Part shown: positions 44,439-54,513 of the stretch, piece by piece | Layout of the letters: the number at the start of each line of letters is the position of its first letter | Numbering within the stretch: the stretch's first letter is position 1 | Assembly: GCF_001591405.1 (NCBI RefSeq) | Contig: NZ_BCUV01000006.1 | Coordinates: 1-64,000, forward strand | Direction: 5' to 3' | Length of the DNA stretch: 64,000 nt | Source: Janibacter terrae NBRC 107853 | GTDB taxonomy: Bacteria; Actinomycetota; Actinomycetes; Actinomycetales; Dermatophilaceae | Position numbers and translations under genes: made by a program | The notes under the pieces: generated by a model | The model's database searches: none | What the model was told of the DNA's origin: nothing | Seen by the model: the letters and a program-made list of their open reading frames with translations, nothing else

Positions 44439-45812
44439 GTGAGTGACGAGACCAACGCCCCGCGCCCTTCGGCGCCCTCGCCTGCGGCCCTGGCCCGCAT
44501 GGCTCCCCGGCCGCCCGCGACCCCCGCTGCGGAGGTCCCAACGGTGACCAACGACCACTCCGCGTCGGCCGCCTTCGGCCGCGCGGACGAGGAGGGCAGG
44601 GTCTTCGTCAAGGACGGCGAGGGCGAGCGCGAGGTCGGCTCCTACCCCGGTGCGACGCCGGACGAGGCCCTGCAGTACTTCGCCCGCAAGTACGACGAGC
44701 TCTTCGCCTCCGCCACCCTCCTGCGCCACCGCCTGGACTCCCCCGACGTCTCCGCCAAGGAGCTGGCCGACGGCCTGAAGTCCCTGCGCGAGCACGCGCA
44801 GGAACCCAACGTCGTCGGTGACCTGCCGGCCCTCGCCGCCCTCATCGCCGAGCTGGAGGGAGGCCTGGCCACCAAGCGCGAGGCCGAGTCCGCCGTGCGC
44901 GCCGAGGCCAAGAAGGCCGCAGCGGTGGAGCGCGAGGCGCTCGTCGCCGAGGCAGAGCAGATCGCCGCCCAACCCGTCGACAAGGTGCAGTGGAAGCAGT
45001 CCACCGCCCGCATGCGCGCTCTCCTCGACGAGTGGAAGGCCCATCAGCGCGGCAAGGTCCGTCTGGACAAGGACGTCGAGGGCGCCCTGTGGCAGCGGTT
45101 CTCCAAGGCCCGCAACGGCTTCGACAAGGCGCGTCGCTCCCACTTCGCGCACGTCGAGCAGACCCGCGGCGACGCCAAGGCGACGAAGGAGGAGCTGGCC
45201 ACCGAGGCCGAGCGTCTCTCCACCTCCACCGACTGGAATGCCACCGCCGGTGCCTACAAGCGCCTGATGGACGAGTGGCGCCGGGCCGGCCGCGCCGGCC
45301 GTGCCGACGACGACCGCCTGTGGGAGCGCTTCCGCAGCGCCCAGGACACCTTCTTCAACGCCAAGGACGCCGAGGCGGCCAAGGAGGACGAGGCCCACCG
45401 CGGCAACCTCCAGGTCAAGGAGGCGATCCTCGCCGAGGCCGAGGCGCTGCTGCCGGTCAAGGACCTCGAGAAGACCAAGGCCGCACTGCGGGACATCCAG
45501 GAGCGGTGGGAGGCCGCGGGCAAGGTCCCGCGTGCCGACATCGACCGGATGGAGAAGGGCATGCGACGCATCGAGCAGACGGTGCGCGACGCCGAGGACA
45601 AGAAGTGGTCGCAGTCCAACCCCGAGCTGTCCGCCCGCGCCGCCTCGATGGTCGCCCAGCTCGAGTCCAGGGTCACCGACCTGCGTGACGACCTCGCCAC
45701 GGCAGAGGCGAAGGGGGATACCTCCCGCGCCGCGAAGATCCAGGAGCAGATCGACGCCCAGCAGGCGTGGTTGGACCAGGCACGCAAGGGCCTGGACGAG
45801 TTCGGCGGCTGA
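44439..45812 (+). CDS. DUF349-domain protein
   Basis: A 457-residue, highly charged helical protein with three or more DUF349 repeats (units such as WKAHQRGKVRLDKDVEGALW, WRRAGRAGRADDDRLWERF and WEAAGKVPRADIDRME). The N-terminus is Pro/Ala-rich, then RVFVKDGEGEREVGSYPG. A C-terminal coiled coil follows. DUF349 proteins occur next to relA/hisS in actinobacteria; their role is unknown, possibly RNA- or ribosome-linked. GTG 44439 fits the leaderless promoter. A CGAAGGGGG copy encodes part of AKGD near the end. Confidence 0.9.
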   Translation: MSDETNAPRPSAPSPAALARMAPRPPATPAAEVPTVTNDHSASAAFGRADEEGRVFVKDGEGEREVGSYPGATPDEALQYFARKYDELFASATLLRHRLDSPDVSAKELADGLKSLREHAQEPNVVGDLPALAALIAELEGGLATKREAESAVRAEAKKAAAVEREALVAEAEQIAAQPVDKVQWKQSTARMRALLDEWKAHQRGKVRLDKDVEGALWQRFSKARNGFDKARRSHFAHVEQTRGDAKATKEELATEAERLSTSTDWNATAGAYKRLMDEWRRAGRAGRADDDRLWERFRSAQDTFFNAKDAEAAKEDEAHRGNLQVKEAILAEAEALLPVKDLEKTKAALRDIQERWEAAGKVPRADIDRMEKGMRRIEQTVRDAEDKKWSQSNPELSARAASMVAQLESRVTDLRDDLATAEAKGDTSRAAKIQEQIDAQQAWLDQARKGLDEFGG

Positions 45813-45820
45813 CGCGCCCC

Positions 45821-48109
45821 TCAGCCCCTGGAGCTGCCTCCGGTGATGCGGAAGGTGTCGAAGACCGACTCGATCCGCTTCACCTGCTGCATCACGTGGC
45901 TGAGGTGCGCCACCTCGCCCATCTCGAAGGTGAACCGCAGCACGGCCACCCGGTCGCGCGAGGTGTGCACGGCCGCCGAGAGGATGTTGACCCCGGACTC
46001 CGACAGGACCCGGGTCACGTCCGACAGCAGCCCCGCGCGGTCGAGCGCCTCGACCTGGATCTGGACGAGGAAGAGGCTCGAGCTGCTCGGTGCCCACTCG
46101 ACCTCGATGAGCCGCTCGGACTCCTTCTGCAGGGAGTCGGCGTTGGGGCAGTCGACCCGGTGGACGGACACGCCGTTGCCGCGGGTGATGAAGCCCATGA
46201 TCTCGTCGCCGGGCACGGGCGTGCAGCAGCGCGCCAGCTTGACCCACAGGTCGTCCATGCCCTTGACGACGACGCCCGGGTCACCGTGGCTGCGGCGCTG
46301 CCCGACCGGTCCCGGCAGCGTGGCCTCGGCGAGGTCCTCCGTCGCCCCCTCCTTGCCGCCGGCCGCGGCGATGAGCCGCTCGACGACGTGCTGGGCGGAG
46401 ACGTGCCCCTCGCCGACCGCGGCGTAGAGGCCGTCGACGTCCTGGCGGCGTAGCTCGCTCGCGACCGCCGTGAGGCTCTCGACGGTGACCAGCCGGTGGA
46501 GCGGGAGGTTCTGCTTGCGCACGACCTTGGCGATGGCCTCCTTGCCGGAGTCGATCATCTCCTCGCGGCGTTCCTTGGTGAACCACTGCTTGATCTTGTT
46601 GCGGGCGCGCGCCGAGCGCACGAAGTTCAGCCAGTCCCGCGACGGCCCGGCGCCCTCGGCCTTGGACGTCAGGACCTCGACGGCGTCACCGTTCTCGAGC
46701 GGCGAGTCCAGGGGCACGAGGCGGCCGTTGATCCGGGCGCCGATGCACCGGTGCCCGACCTCGGTGTGCACCGCGTAGGCGAAGTCCACGGCGGTCGAGC
46801 CCGCAGGCAGGGCGATGACCTGCCCCTTGGGCGTGAAGGCGTAGACCTCCTGGGTCTTGATCTCGTAGCGCAGCGAGTCGAGGAACTCGCTCGGGTCGGA
46901 GGTCTCCTTCTGCCAGTCGAGCAGCTGGCGCAGCCAGGCCATCTCGCCCATCTGGCCGTCGTCGACCTTGCCGCCGTCGGGTCGCGCCTGGTCCTTGTAC
47001 TTCCAGTGCGCGGCGACGCCGTACTCGGCGCGGCGGTGCATCTGGTGGGTGCGGATCTGGATCTCGACCGGCTTGCCCTGCGGACCGATCACGGTCGTGT
47101 GCAGGGACTGGTACATGTTGAACTTCGGCAGGGAGATGTAGTCCTTGAAGCGCCCGGGCAGCGGGTTCCACCGCGCGTGCAGCGCCCCGAGGGCCGCGTA
47201 GCAGTCACGGACGGTGTCGACGAGCACCCGGACCGCGACGAGGTCGTAGATCTCCCCGAACTCCCGACCCCCGACGATCATCTTCTGGTACACGGAGTAG
47301 TAGTGCTTGGGGCGGCCGGTCACCGTCGCCTTGATCCGCGCCTCCCGCAGGTCCAGCACGACCTGGGCGCGGACCGTCGCGAGGTACTCCTCGCGGGCCG
47401 GGGCACGCTCGGCGACGAGGCGGACGATCTCCTCGTAGACCTTGGGGTACAGGGTGGCGAAGGACAGGTCCTCCAGCTCCCACTTGATGGTGTTCATGCC
47501 GAGGCGGTGCGCCAGCGGCGCGTAGATCTCGAGGGTCTCCTGCGCCTTGCGCTGCGCCGACGCCGCCGAGACGTAGCGCCAGGTCCGGGCGTTGTGGAGC
47601 CGGTCGGCGAGCTTGATGACGAGGACGCGGATGTCGCGGGCCATCGCGACGATCATCTTGCGCACGGTCTCGGCCTGGGCGCTCTCCCCGTAGGTGACCT
47701 TGTCGAGCTTGGTCACGCCGTCGACGAGCTTGGCCACCTCGGCGCCGAACTCGGCCTCGAGGTCGTCGAGGCTGTAGTCGGTGTCCTCGACCGTGTCGTG
47801 CAGGAGGGCAGCGGCCAAGGTCACCGGCGTCATGCCGAGCTCGGCGAGGATCGTCGTCACCGCGAGCGGGTGGGTGATGTAGGGGTCACCGCTCTTGCGC
47901 ACCTGGCCACGGTGGGCGCGCTCCGCGACCTCGTAGGCGCGCTCGATGATCGACAGGTCGCTCTTGGGGTGCGACTGCCGCACGATCGTCAGCAGCGGGT
48001 CGAGGACACCGGGTGTCGGGGCGCGACCACTGCCGATGCGTGCGAGCGAGGCGCGCGCCAGCGAGCGGGGTGAGAACCCGCCTCCGCTGCCCGTGCTGCG
48101 CTCGCTCAT
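45821..48109 (-). CDS. relA: Bifunctional (p)ppGpp synthetase/hydrolase
   Basis: A 762-residue Rel enzyme that makes and degrades (p)ppGpp. Order: HD hydrolase domain (H104-D105 in [13 protein letters not shown]), synthetase domain ([20 protein letters not shown]), TGS domain ([21 protein letters not shown], in part), and a C-terminal ACT domain ([19 protein letters not shown]). Both catalytic domains look intact. ATG 48109 has no Shine-Dalgarno; a TAGGCT box 6 nt upstream overlaps the apt stop, so relA may have its own leaderless transcript besides read-through. Confidence 0.97.
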   Translation of the reverse strand: MSERSTGSGGGFSPRSLARASLARIGSGRAPTPGVLDPLLTIVRQSHPKSDLSIIERAYEVAERAHRGQVRKSGDPYITHPLAVTTILAELGMTPVTLAAALLHDTVEDTDYSLDDLEAEFGAEVAKLVDGVTKLDKVTYGESAQAETVRKMIVAMARDIRVLVIKLADRLHNARTWRYVSAASAQRKAQETLEIYAPLAHRLGMNTIKWELEDLSFATLYPKVYEEIVRLVAERAPAREEYLATVRAQVVLDLREARIKATVTGRPKHYYSVYQKMIVGGREFGEIYDLVAVRVLVDTVRDCYAALGALHARWNPLPGRFKDYISLPKFNMYQSLHTTVIGPQGKPVEIQIRTHQMHRRAEYGVAAHWKYKDQARPDGGKVDDGQMGEMAWLRQLLDWQKETSDPSEFLDSLRYEIKTQEVYAFTPKGQVIALPAGSTAVDFAYAVHTEVGHRCIGARINGRLVPLDSPLENGDAVEVLTSKAEGAGPSRDWLNFVRSARARNKIKQWFTKERREEMIDSGKEAIAKVVRKQNLPLHRLVTVESLTAVASELRRQDVDGLYAAVGEGHVSAQHVVERLIAAAGGKEGATEDLAEATLPGPVGQRRSHGDPGVVVKGMDDLWVKLARCCTPVPGDEIMGFITRGNGVSVHRVDCPNADSLQKESERLIEVEWAPSSSSLFLVQIQVEALDRAGLLSDVTRVLSESGVNILSAAVHTSRDRVAVLRFTFEMGEVAHLSHVMQQVKRIESVFDTFRITGGSSRG

Positions 48110-48115
48110 GGAGTG

Positions 48116-48121
48116 AGCCTA
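48116..48121 (-). promoter_or_regulatory. -10 box of a leaderless relA promoter
   Basis: TAGGCT on the minus strand, 6 nt before ATG 48109; its TAG is the stop codon of apt. No -35 hexamer was recognised. Confidence 0.4.
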
Positions 48122-48649
48122 GACCGTGACCAGCGCCCGGACGTCACGCCCCACGAGGGCTGCCCGCCCGTCGAGGACCGCGATCTCCACGAGGATCTCC
48201 ACCGCCGGCACGACCGCCCCGCAGGACTCGAGGAGCTCGCACGCCGCGCGCGCGGTGCCCCCGGTCGCGAGCACGTCGTCGACGACGAGGACCCGCGAGC
48301 CCGCGGCGACCGCGTCCTCGTGGACCTCGATCCTGGCCGAGCCGTACTCGAGCGCGTAGTCGAGCCCCACGGTGGTCCCCGGCAGCTTCCCCGCCTTGCG
48401 CACCGGCACGAACCCGACGCCCAGCTCGAGGGCCACCGCGGCCCCGAAGATGAAGCCGCGGGCCTCGAGACCGGCGACGAGGTCGACCCGGCCGTGCCAG
48501 GGCCGCGCGTGCGCCCGCACGACGTCCGCGAAGAGCGCCGCGTCCGCGAGCAGCGGGGTGATGTCCTTGAAGGTCACGCCCGGCTCGGGGAAGTCGGGCA
48601 CGTCCCGCAGCGCGACGAGGATCCGCTGCTCCATCGGGGTCCGGCTCAC
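48119..48649 (-). CDS. apt: Adenine phosphoribosyltransferase
   Basis: A 176-residue purine-salvage enzyme. The PRPP motif is VLVVDDVLATGGTARA; other signatures are DFPEPGVTFKDITPLLAD and GLEARGFIFGAAVALELG. GTG 48649 overlaps the secF stop (GTGA); ATG 48634 is an alternative. The secDF-apt-relA order is the standard actinobacterial one. Confidence 0.95.
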   Translation of the reverse strand: MSRTPMEQRILVALRDVPDFPEPGVTFKDITPLLADAALFADVVRAHARPWHGRVDLVAGLEARGFIFGAAVALELGVGFVPVRKAGKLPGTTVGLDYALEYGSARIEVHEDAVAAGSRVLVVDDVLATGGTARAACELLESCGAVVPAVEILVEIAVLDGRAALVGRDVRALVTV

Positions 48650-49863
48650 CGGCTGCCCCGTCGGTTGCGCGGCGTCTTCTTCGGCTGGTTGCGCGGACCG
48701 GCCGACTGGGCGTACTTGTGCACGGCGCGACCGGTGACGGTCTGCGGGGTCTCCCCGGCGACCGGCTCCGCATCTCTCGACGAGACCGACGTGCTCGGCG
48801 CCGACGTGGAGGCGGCGGGGGTCGCCCCCTTCGTCGTCGTGGGCGCGGCGCCGGCGGGCACGGACTCGCGAAGGGGGGTCCGCACCGGCTGCTTGGCCGC
48901 GGCCTTGTCGAGGGCGAGGACCTCCGGGTCCTTGCGCCGCAGGTCCACCAGGAGCGGGGTCGCGATGAAGACCGAGGAGAAGGCGCCCACGGTCATGCCG
49001 ATGAACAGCGCGAGCGAGAGGTCGAGGAGGGTGCCCGGACCGAGCTTGGCGAACCCGATGACCAGGACCGCGAGGATCGGCAGCACGGCGATGACCGTGG
49101 TGTTGACCGAGCGCACGAGCGTCTGGTTGACGGCGAGGTTGGCCGCGTTCGCGAAGGTCGAGCGCTTGTTCTGGAAGGCCGCTCGGGTGTTCTCCTTGAC
49201 GTGGTCGAAGACGACCACCGTGTCGTAGAGCGAGTAGCCGAGGACGGTCAGGAAGCCGATCAGCGTCGCCGGCGAGACCTCGAAGCCGGTCCACGTGTAG
49301 ATGCCCACCGTGATGAGCATGTCGTGGGCGAGGGCGACCATCGAGGCGACGGCCATCTTCCAGTTGCGGTAGTACAGCGCCATGAGCGCCGTCGTGATGA
49401 TGATGAAGACGACGAGCGCGCGCAGGGCCTGCTGGCTCACCGAGGCACCCCACGAGGGGCCGATGAAGCTGGAGCTGACCTTGTTGCTCTCGACCCCGAA
49501 GGTCGTGGCGAGCTGCTGCGCGACCTCGCGCGCCTGGTCACCGTCGAGCTCCTCGGTCTGGACGCGGATCGTCGTCCCGCCGAGGGTGGAGACGTTGGCG
49601 GAGGCGGCGTTGCCGGCGACCTCGCGGACCGCGGCGGTCGCCTCGTCCTCGTAGTCGGCCGGCGCACCCGAGGTGGCGACGCGGAACTCCGAGCCACCGG
49701 TGAACTCGAGGCTGAGGTTGAGCCCCTGCACGAGGAACCCGAGGGCGGCGACGGCCATGATCACGGCCGAGATGATGTACCAGGTCCTGGACTTGCCGAC
49801 GAAGTTGATCGACCGGTCGCCGGTGTACAGGTCGTTGCCCCACTGGGCCATCCGACTGCTCAT
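48646..49863 (-). CDS. secF: Protein-export membrane protein SecF
   Basis: A 405-residue subunit of SecDF, which uses the proton gradient to aid Sec export. Six membrane segments, the first at TWYIISAVIMAVAALGFLVQ; conserved FTGGSEFRV and LGYSLYDTVVVFDHVKENTR. A long basic/Thr-Ala-rich cytoplasmic tail of about 90 residues follows the last segment, common in actinobacteria. ATG 49863 overlaps the secD stop by 4 nt. Confidence 0.96.
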   Translation of the reverse strand: MSSRMAQWGNDLYTGDRSINFVGKSRTWYIISAVIMAVAALGFLVQGLNLSLEFTGGSEFRVATSGAPADYEDEATAAVREVAGNAASANVSTLGGTTIRVQTEELDGDQAREVAQQLATTFGVESNKVSSSFIGPSWGASVSQQALRALVVFIIITTALMALYYRNWKMAVASMVALAHDMLITVGIYTWTGFEVSPATLIGFLTVLGYSLYDTVVVFDHVKENTRAAFQNKRSTFANAANLAVNQTLVRSVNTTVIAVLPILAVLVIGFAKLGPGTLLDLSLALFIGMTVGAFSSVFIATPLLVDLRRKDPEVLALDKAAAKQPVRTPLRESVPAGAAPTTTKGATPAASTSAPSTSVSSRDAEPVAGETPQTVTGRAVHKYAQSAGPRNQPKKTPRNRRGSR

Positions 49864-51731
49864 GACACGCTCCCCTCGGCGGCGGACACTGCGGGCGGGA
49901 CGTCCACCTGCCCCCGGCCGCGGTAGCGCAGCTTGACCTCACGCAGGGTGTCGACGTCGAAGCCGGACCACGGGTGACCGGACGCGAAGAACTTGTTGCG
50001 CGCGAGGATCGTCAGCAGCGGGTGCGTGAAGAGCCAGAAGACGATGAGGTCGATGAGCGTCGTGAGGCCGAGCGTGAAGGCGAAGCCACGCACGCCCGAG
50101 CTCGCGAGGACGTAGAGGACGACGGCGGCGATGAGGTTGACGCCGTCGGCCACGAGGATCGTGCCCTTGGCGCGGGCCCAGCCGGCCTCGACGGCGGCGC
50201 GCAGGTTGCGTCCCTCGCGCAGCTCGTCCCTCACCCGTTCGAAGTAGACGATGAAGCTGTCGGCGGTGACACCGATGGCGATGATCAGGCCGGTCACGCC
50301 GGCCATGTCGAGACGGTAGTTGTACCCCCACGCCAACAGGGCGATCGACAGGTACGTCATGCCGAAGGCGATGAGCATCGACCCCATGACGACGACCGAC
50401 AGCGCGCGGTACTGCAGCAGCGAGTACAGCAGCACGACGAAGAGGCCGATGATGCCGGCGATGACGCCGTAGCGCAGCTGCTCGGAGCCGAGCGTCGGGC
50501 TGATCTCCTGACGGGTCTGCACGTCGAAGGAGAGCGGCAGTGCGCCGAACTTCAGCGACTTGGCGAGGGCGCGCGCCTCCTCGATCGGGAAGCCGGAGAT
50601 GCTCGCCTGCCCGTTGGGGATCGCCTCGTTGAAGCCGGGGTCGATGAGGACCTGCGAGTCGAGGACCGCCGCGAGGGCGTTGTAGGAGCCGGGCGGGTTG
50701 GTCGGGGAGGCCGGGGACAGCCCGGGCAGCTGGACCATCTTCGTGGAGATGTCCCCGTACTCGCCGCGACCCTTGCTCGTGAGGGTCAGGGAGATCTCGG
50801 GCTCGTTGGTCTGCTGGCCCTGCGGGCCGACCCGGTAGCCGGCCTCGGCGTCGGCGATCTCGGTACCGGCCACGACGACCGGGCCGAGCACGTACTTCAG
50901 CGAGCCGTCCTGCTTGCAGGCGACGATCGGCTCGGTGGTCTTGGTGTCGGGACGCTGCTCCGGCGGCTTGGAGCAGTCGAGCTCCTGGAACTGCTTCCAG
51001 ACCTCGGGGGTGATGTTGTTGGGGTCCAATGGGCCGGTGGGCTTGCCGGACGGCGTCCAGCCCTGCGTGGGCGCCTCGGTGGGCGCGGCGCTGGTGCTCT
51101 TGCTGCTGGTGCTCTTGCTGCTGGTGCTCTTGGGACTGGTGCTCGGGGACGTCGTCGCCGCGGTGCGGGCACGGTCGCGGGATGCAGAGGTCTCGCTGCT
51201 GCGGCTGGCGCTGGGCCGCGGGGAGGTCGAGCTCCCGCTCGGCTCCGCGGCACCCGATGTCGGGCTCGAAGAGCCCGAGCCGGTCGCGGAGGGCTGCGGC
51301 TGGAGGAGCTCAGGGCTGCCGATGTCGGTGGCCAGGACCGGGCGGAACTGCATCTGCGAGGACGCCGCGATGGCGTCCTCCTGCTCCTTGGTCGGGGTGC
51401 CGGGCATCGCGACGACGATGTTGGAGTCACCCTGCGTGGTGACCTCGGCGCCGGTGGTGCCCTGCGAGTCGATGCGCTGCACGATGATGTCGCGCGCCTC
51501 GGCGAGCTGCTCCTGGGAGACCGACCCGCCGCCGCCGACGCGGGGCTCGAGGACGATCTGGGTGCCCCCTGCGAGGTCGAGTCCGAGGCGCGGGGCCCAG
51601 CTCGCGTCCTTCTGCAGGACGCCGTAGCCCAGGGCACCGGTCATGACGACGACCATGGCGAAGAGCCACATCAGGGTGCGCTTGGCGTGGTCCTTGCGGG
51701 CCACGTCCCGCGTGCGTCGACGCTCCGCCAT
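49860..51731 (-). CDS. secD: Protein-export membrane protein SecD
   Basis: A 623-residue SecD. N-terminal membrane helix (LMWLFAMVVVMTGALGYGVL), then the large extracytoplasmic P1 domain (LGLDLAGGTQIVLEPR, VQRIDSQGTTGAEVTTQGDS), then five membrane segments (GVTADSFIVYFERVRDELRE). Between about 150 and 225 there is a Ser/Thr/Pro/Lys-rich insert with a repeated SSKST unit, probably a flexible linker exposed outside the membrane. Starts 1 nt after yajC. Confidence 0.95.
   Translation of the reverse strand: MAERRRTRDVARKDHAKRTLMWLFAMVVVMTGALGYGVLQKDASWAPRLGLDLAGGTQIVLEPRVGGGGSVSQEQLAEARDIIVQRIDSQGTTGAEVTTQGDSNIVVAMPGTPTKEQEDAIAASSQMQFRPVLATDIGSPELLQPQPSATGSGSSSPTSGAAEPSGSSTSPRPSASRSSETSASRDRARTAATTSPSTSPKSTSSKSTSSKSTSAAPTEAPTQGWTPSGKPTGPLDPNNITPEVWKQFQELDCSKPPEQRPDTKTTEPIVACKQDGSLKYVLGPVVVAGTEIADAEAGYRVGPQGQQTNEPEISLTLTSKGRGEYGDISTKMVQLPGLSPASPTNPPGSYNALAAVLDSQVLIDPGFNEAIPNGQASISGFPIEEARALAKSLKFGALPLSFDVQTRQEISPTLGSEQLRYGVIAGIIGLFVVLLYSLLQYRALSVVVMGSMLIAFGMTYLSIALLAWGYNYRLDMAGVTGLIIAIGVTADSFIVYFERVRDELREGRNLRAAVEAGWARAKGTILVADGVNLIAAVVLYVLASSGVRGFAFTLGLTTLIDLIVFWLFTHPLLTILARNKFFASGHPWSGFDVDTLREVKLRYRGRGQVDVPPAVSAAEGSVS
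51092..51137 (-). repeat. 15-bp tandem repeat in secD (SSKST units)
   Basis: The plus-strand unit GGTGCTCTTGCTGCT recurs three times with a last partial copy, encoding Ser-Ser-Lys-Ser-Thr repeats on the minus strand. Copy number may vary between strains by slippage. Confidence 0.75.
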
Positions 51732-51732
51732 G

Positions 51733-52041
51733 TCAGCCCTGCCCGGCCTGGTCGTCGACCGGCCCGGTCGGCCCGGTCGGCTCCGCCTTCATGCCCACGG
51801 CGCGACGGTCGAGCGTGAGCACGGTGCCCGGCGCGACCTCGAGGCGCACCCGGTCCGTGTCCAGCTCGGTGATCCGACCGAGGATCCCGGAGGTCGTGAA
51901 GATCTCGTCCCCCACCTGCAGCGAGGCGGAGAACTCCGCCATGGTCTTCTGCCGCCTGCGCGCGGACCAGAGCATGAATCCGATGAGGACCAGCGGCAGG
52001 ACGAGGAGGAGCAGGCTGGCGGTCTGCGAGCCTTGGTTCAT
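51733..52041 (-). CDS. yajC: Preprotein translocase subunit YajC
   Basis: A 102-residue single-span membrane protein (ASLLLLVLPLVLIGFMLW, about 8-25), followed by RRRQKTMAEFSASLQVGDEI and GILGRITELDTDRVRLEVAPG, the YajC signature. It associates with SecDF. ATG 52041 has a weak purine-rich site; longer in-frame starts lie upstream but would precede the conserved start MNQGSQ. First of yajC-secD-secF-apt. Confidence 0.92.
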   Translation of the reverse strand: MNQGSQTASLLLLVLPLVLIGFMLWSARRRQKTMAEFSASLQVGDEIFTTSGILGRITELDTDRVRLEVAPGTVLTLDRRAVGMKAEPTGPTGPVDDQAGQG

Positions 52042-52182
52042 GAGGAGGACTTCCTGGGTCGGGACTGGTCGGTCGGCACGACGTTGCAGTGGCTCGGGGA
52101 GGCCCGAGCCAGTGGCCGAGTCTAGGTCAGGGCCGTTGCCCTCACCAACGGACACGCGACCCCGTCCGGTTCCGGTTCGGGA

Positions 52183-53304
52183 TCAGCCCAGCCGCCCGGT
52201 CTCCGGCCCGTCGTCGAGGCGAAGGGGGGCCTGCTCGCCCGCCGGTGCGGTGAGGCCCAGGTGCTCCCACGCCGTCGCGGTCGCGATGCGCCCGCGGGGG
52301 CTGCGCACGATGTACCCCTGTCGCACGAGGTAGGGCTCGGCGACGGTCTCGACGGTGTCGGTCTCCTCGCCGACCGCGACCGAGAGCGTCGACAGACCGA
52401 CCGGTCCCCCGCCGAAGCGTCGGCAGAGCGCGTCCAGCACGGCCCGGTCGAGCCGGTCGAGCCCGGCGGCGTCGACGTCGAAGAGCGTGAGGGCAGCCCG
52501 GGCCGCGTCGAGGTCGACCTGACCGCTGCCGTGGACCTGCGCCCAGTCGCGCACCCGACGCAGCAGCCGGTTGGCGATGCGTGGCGTGCCCCGCGACCGG
52601 GTGGCGATCTCGGCGAGCGAGTCCTCGTCGGCGACGACGCCGAGCAGGCGCGCGCTGCGGGCGAGGATCCGCTCGAGGTCGGCGACCTCGTAGAAGTCGA
52701 GGTGGCCGGTGAAGCCGAAGCGGTCGCGCAGCGGCGCGGGCAGCAGCCCGGCACGCGTGGTGGCGCCGACCACGGTGAAGGGGGGCAGCTCGAGCGGGAT
52801 GGCCGTCGCCCCGGGCCCCTTGCCGACGATGACGTCGACGCGGAAGTCCTCCATGGCGAGGTAGAGCATCTCCTCGGCCGGCCGGGACATGCGGTGGATC
52901 TCGTCGAGGAACAGCACCTCGCCCTCCGCGAGCGAGGACAGCACCGAGGCCAGGTCGCCCGCGTGCTGGATCGCCGGGCCCGAGGTGACCCTGATCGGCT
53001 GCTCGAGCTCGGCGGCGACGATCATCGCCAGGGTCGTCTTGCCGAGCCCCGGCGGGCCGGACAGCAGCACGTGGTCCGGCGGGGACCCCCGCCGACGCGC
53101 GGCCTCGAGGACGAGGCCGAGCTGGTCTCGCACCTTGGGCTGGCCGGGGAACTCGGAGAGCCGTCTCGGGCGCAGGGCCGCCTCGACGGTCGTGTCCTCG
53201 TCGGTCCCGCCGGCGTCGACGATGCGGGCGGTCGCGTCGAAGGAGCCGTCGCCCTGCCGCGGGTCCTCGTCGGCCACCTTGATCTCGGAGCTGAAGCCGC
53301 TCAT
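52183..53304 (-). CDS. ruvB: Holliday junction ATP-dependent helicase RuvB
   Basis: A 373-residue AAA+ motor for branch migration. Walker [21 protein letters not shown], Walker [19 protein letters not shown], sensor [20 protein letters not shown] (in part), and C-terminal winged helix with [16 protein letters not shown] 53304 overlaps the ruvA stop by 4 nt. Last gene of ruvCAB, under the SOS box upstream of ruvC. Confidence 0.97.
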   Translation of the reverse strand: MSGFSSEIKVADEDPRQGDGSFDATARIVDAGGTDEDTTVEAALRPRRLSEFPGQPKVRDQLGLVLEAARRRGSPPDHVLLSGPPGLGKTTLAMIVAAELEQPIRVTSGPAIQHAGDLASVLSSLAEGEVLFLDEIHRMSRPAEEMLYLAMEDFRVDVIVGKGPGATAIPLELPPFTVVGATTRAGLLPAPLRDRFGFTGHLDFYEVADLERILARSARLLGVVADEDSLAEIATRSRGTPRIANRLLRRVRDWAQVHGSGQVDLDAARAALTLFDVDAAGLDRLDRAVLDALCRRFGGGPVGLSTLSVAVGEETDTVETVAEPYLVRQGYIVRSPRGRIATATAWEHLGLTAPAGEQAPLRLDDGPETGRLG

Positions 53305-53894
53305 CGGGCGAGCACCTGCAGGGCCGCGCGCAGCGCGCTGGAGACATCGCCTCCGGCGTGGTCGTCGGCCACCCTGGCCACGGCGTCGGCGGACTGCTTC
53401 GCCGAGTAGCCCAGGCCGACGAGGGCCTCGGCCACCTGGTCCTGCCAGGAGCCGACGGGGGCGCTCGCCCCGGGGCCGGCCCCGCCGCCGGGCACCTGCG
53501 GGAGCTTGTCGCGCAGCTCGAGGGCGATGCGCTCGGCGCCCTTCTTGCCGATGCCGGGCACCTTGGTCAGGGTCGCGATGTCGTCGCCGGCCACGGCCGC
53601 GGCGAGGTCGTCGGGGCTGAGCACGGACAGGATCGCCAGCGCGACGCGCGGCCCGACCCCGCTCACCGTCTGCGCCAGCTCGAAGGTGTCCCGCTCCCCC
53701 ACGGTCGCGAAGCCGTAGAGGGTCATCGAGTCCTCGCGCACGACCATGGTCGTCGCGAGCTCGACCGGGGCTCCGGTGCGGCAGCCGGCGGCGACCGACG
53801 GCGGGGTGTGCACGAGCAGGCCGACGCCGTGGACGTCGACGACGACCCGGTCGAGCCCGACGTGCCGGGCGGTGCCGGTGACGGAGGCGATCAC
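53301..53894 (-). CDS. ruvA: Holliday junction DNA-binding protein RuvA
   Basis: A 197-residue tetrameric junction-binding protein. OB fold at the start ([20 protein letters not shown]), two HhH motifs ([20 protein letters not shown] and [20 protein letters not shown]), and the C-terminal RuvB-binding domain ([14 protein letters not shown]). GTG 53894 overlaps the ruvC stop by 4 nt. Confidence 0.96.
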   Translation of the reverse strand: MIASVTGTARHVGLDRVVVDVHGVGLLVHTPPSVAAGCRTGAPVELATTMVVREDSMTLYGFATVGERDTFELAQTVSGVGPRVALAILSVLSPDDLAAAVAGDDIATLTKVPGIGKKGAERIALELRDKLPQVPGGGAGPGASAPVGSWQDQVAEALVGLGYSAKQSADAVARVADDHAGGDVSSALRAALQVLAR

Positions 53895-54427
53895 GGGCCG
53901 GCCACCGCCCGCAGCCGTGCCCGCTCGCTGGCCGCCGCGAGCTCGCGGCGGGCCGAGCCGGCCCCGCGCCACTGGTGGCAGATCGCCAGGGCGAGCGCGT
54001 CGGCGGCGTCGGCCGGGGTCGGGGCCTCGGGCAGCGACAGGATGCGCGTGACCATCGAGGTCACCTGGCTCTTGTCGGCCCGCCCGGAGCCGGTGACGGC
54101 GGCCTTGACCTCGGTCGGGGTGTGCAGCGCCACCGGCAGGCCGCGGCGGGCACCGGCGAGGAGCACGAGCCCGCTCACCTGGGCGGTGGTCATGACGGTC
54201 GGCACGTGGTCGGCGGCGTAGACCCGCTCGAGCGCGATCGCGTCCGGGTCGAAGCGGTCCAGCCAGGCATCGAGCTCGTCCTGGACGTACGCGAGCCGGT
54301 CCCCGGTGTCGCGGTCGCTGGAGGTGCGCACGACGCCCACGGCCACCATGCGCAGGGCCCGGGCCTCACCTTCGACCACGCCGAGGCCGCACCGGGTGAG
54401 GCCGGGGTCCACGGCAAGCACGCGCAC
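53891..54427 (-). CDS. ruvC: Crossover junction endodeoxyribonuclease RuvC
   Basis: A 178-residue Holliday-junction resolvase. The first catalytic Asp is D7 ([16 protein letters not shown]); others lie in [20 protein letters not shown] and [15 protein letters not shown] 54427 is chosen because AGGAGG lies 6 nt upstream. A LexA-type box is 21 nt upstream, so the ruvCAB operon is probably DNA-damage inducible. Confidence 0.95.
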   Translation of the reverse strand: MRVLAVDPGLTRCGLGVVEGEARALRMVAVGVVRTSSDRDTGDRLAYVQDELDAWLDRFDPDAIALERVYAADHVPTVMTTAQVSGLVLLAGARRGLPVALHTPTEVKAAVTGSGRADKSQVTSMVTRILSLPEAPTPADAADALALAICHQWRGAGSARRELAAASERARLRAVAGP

Positions 54428-54448
54428 GTGCACCCTCCTGTCGTCGAC

Positions 54449-54464
54449 TAGAACACCTGTTCTA
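54449..54464. promoter_or_regulatory. LexA/SOS box upstream of ruvC
   Basis: TAGAACACCTGTTCTA is a perfect 7+2+7 inverted repeat with the GAAC-N4-GTTC core of Gram-positive/actinobacterial LexA sites. It lies 21 nt before the ruvC start codon, in promoter position. Confidence 0.85.
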
Positions 54465-54475
54465 CTCGAGACTAC

Positions 54476-54506
54476 GTGTCGACGGCGCAGGCGGCGCCGT
54501 CGACAC
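54476..54506 (-). terminator. Stem-loop terminator after yebC
   Basis: GTGTCGACGGCGC (54476-54488) pairs perfectly with GCGCCGTCGACAC (54494-54506), 5-nt loop. It lies 7 nt beyond the yebC stop and separates it from the SOS-regulated ruvCAB. Confidence 0.75.
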
Positions 54507-54513
54507 GCCGGGG

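Noticed and set aside
51092-51137. Short tandem repeats considered as a CRISPR array
   Set aside because: The 15-bp units are contiguous without spacers and encode SSKST in SecD.
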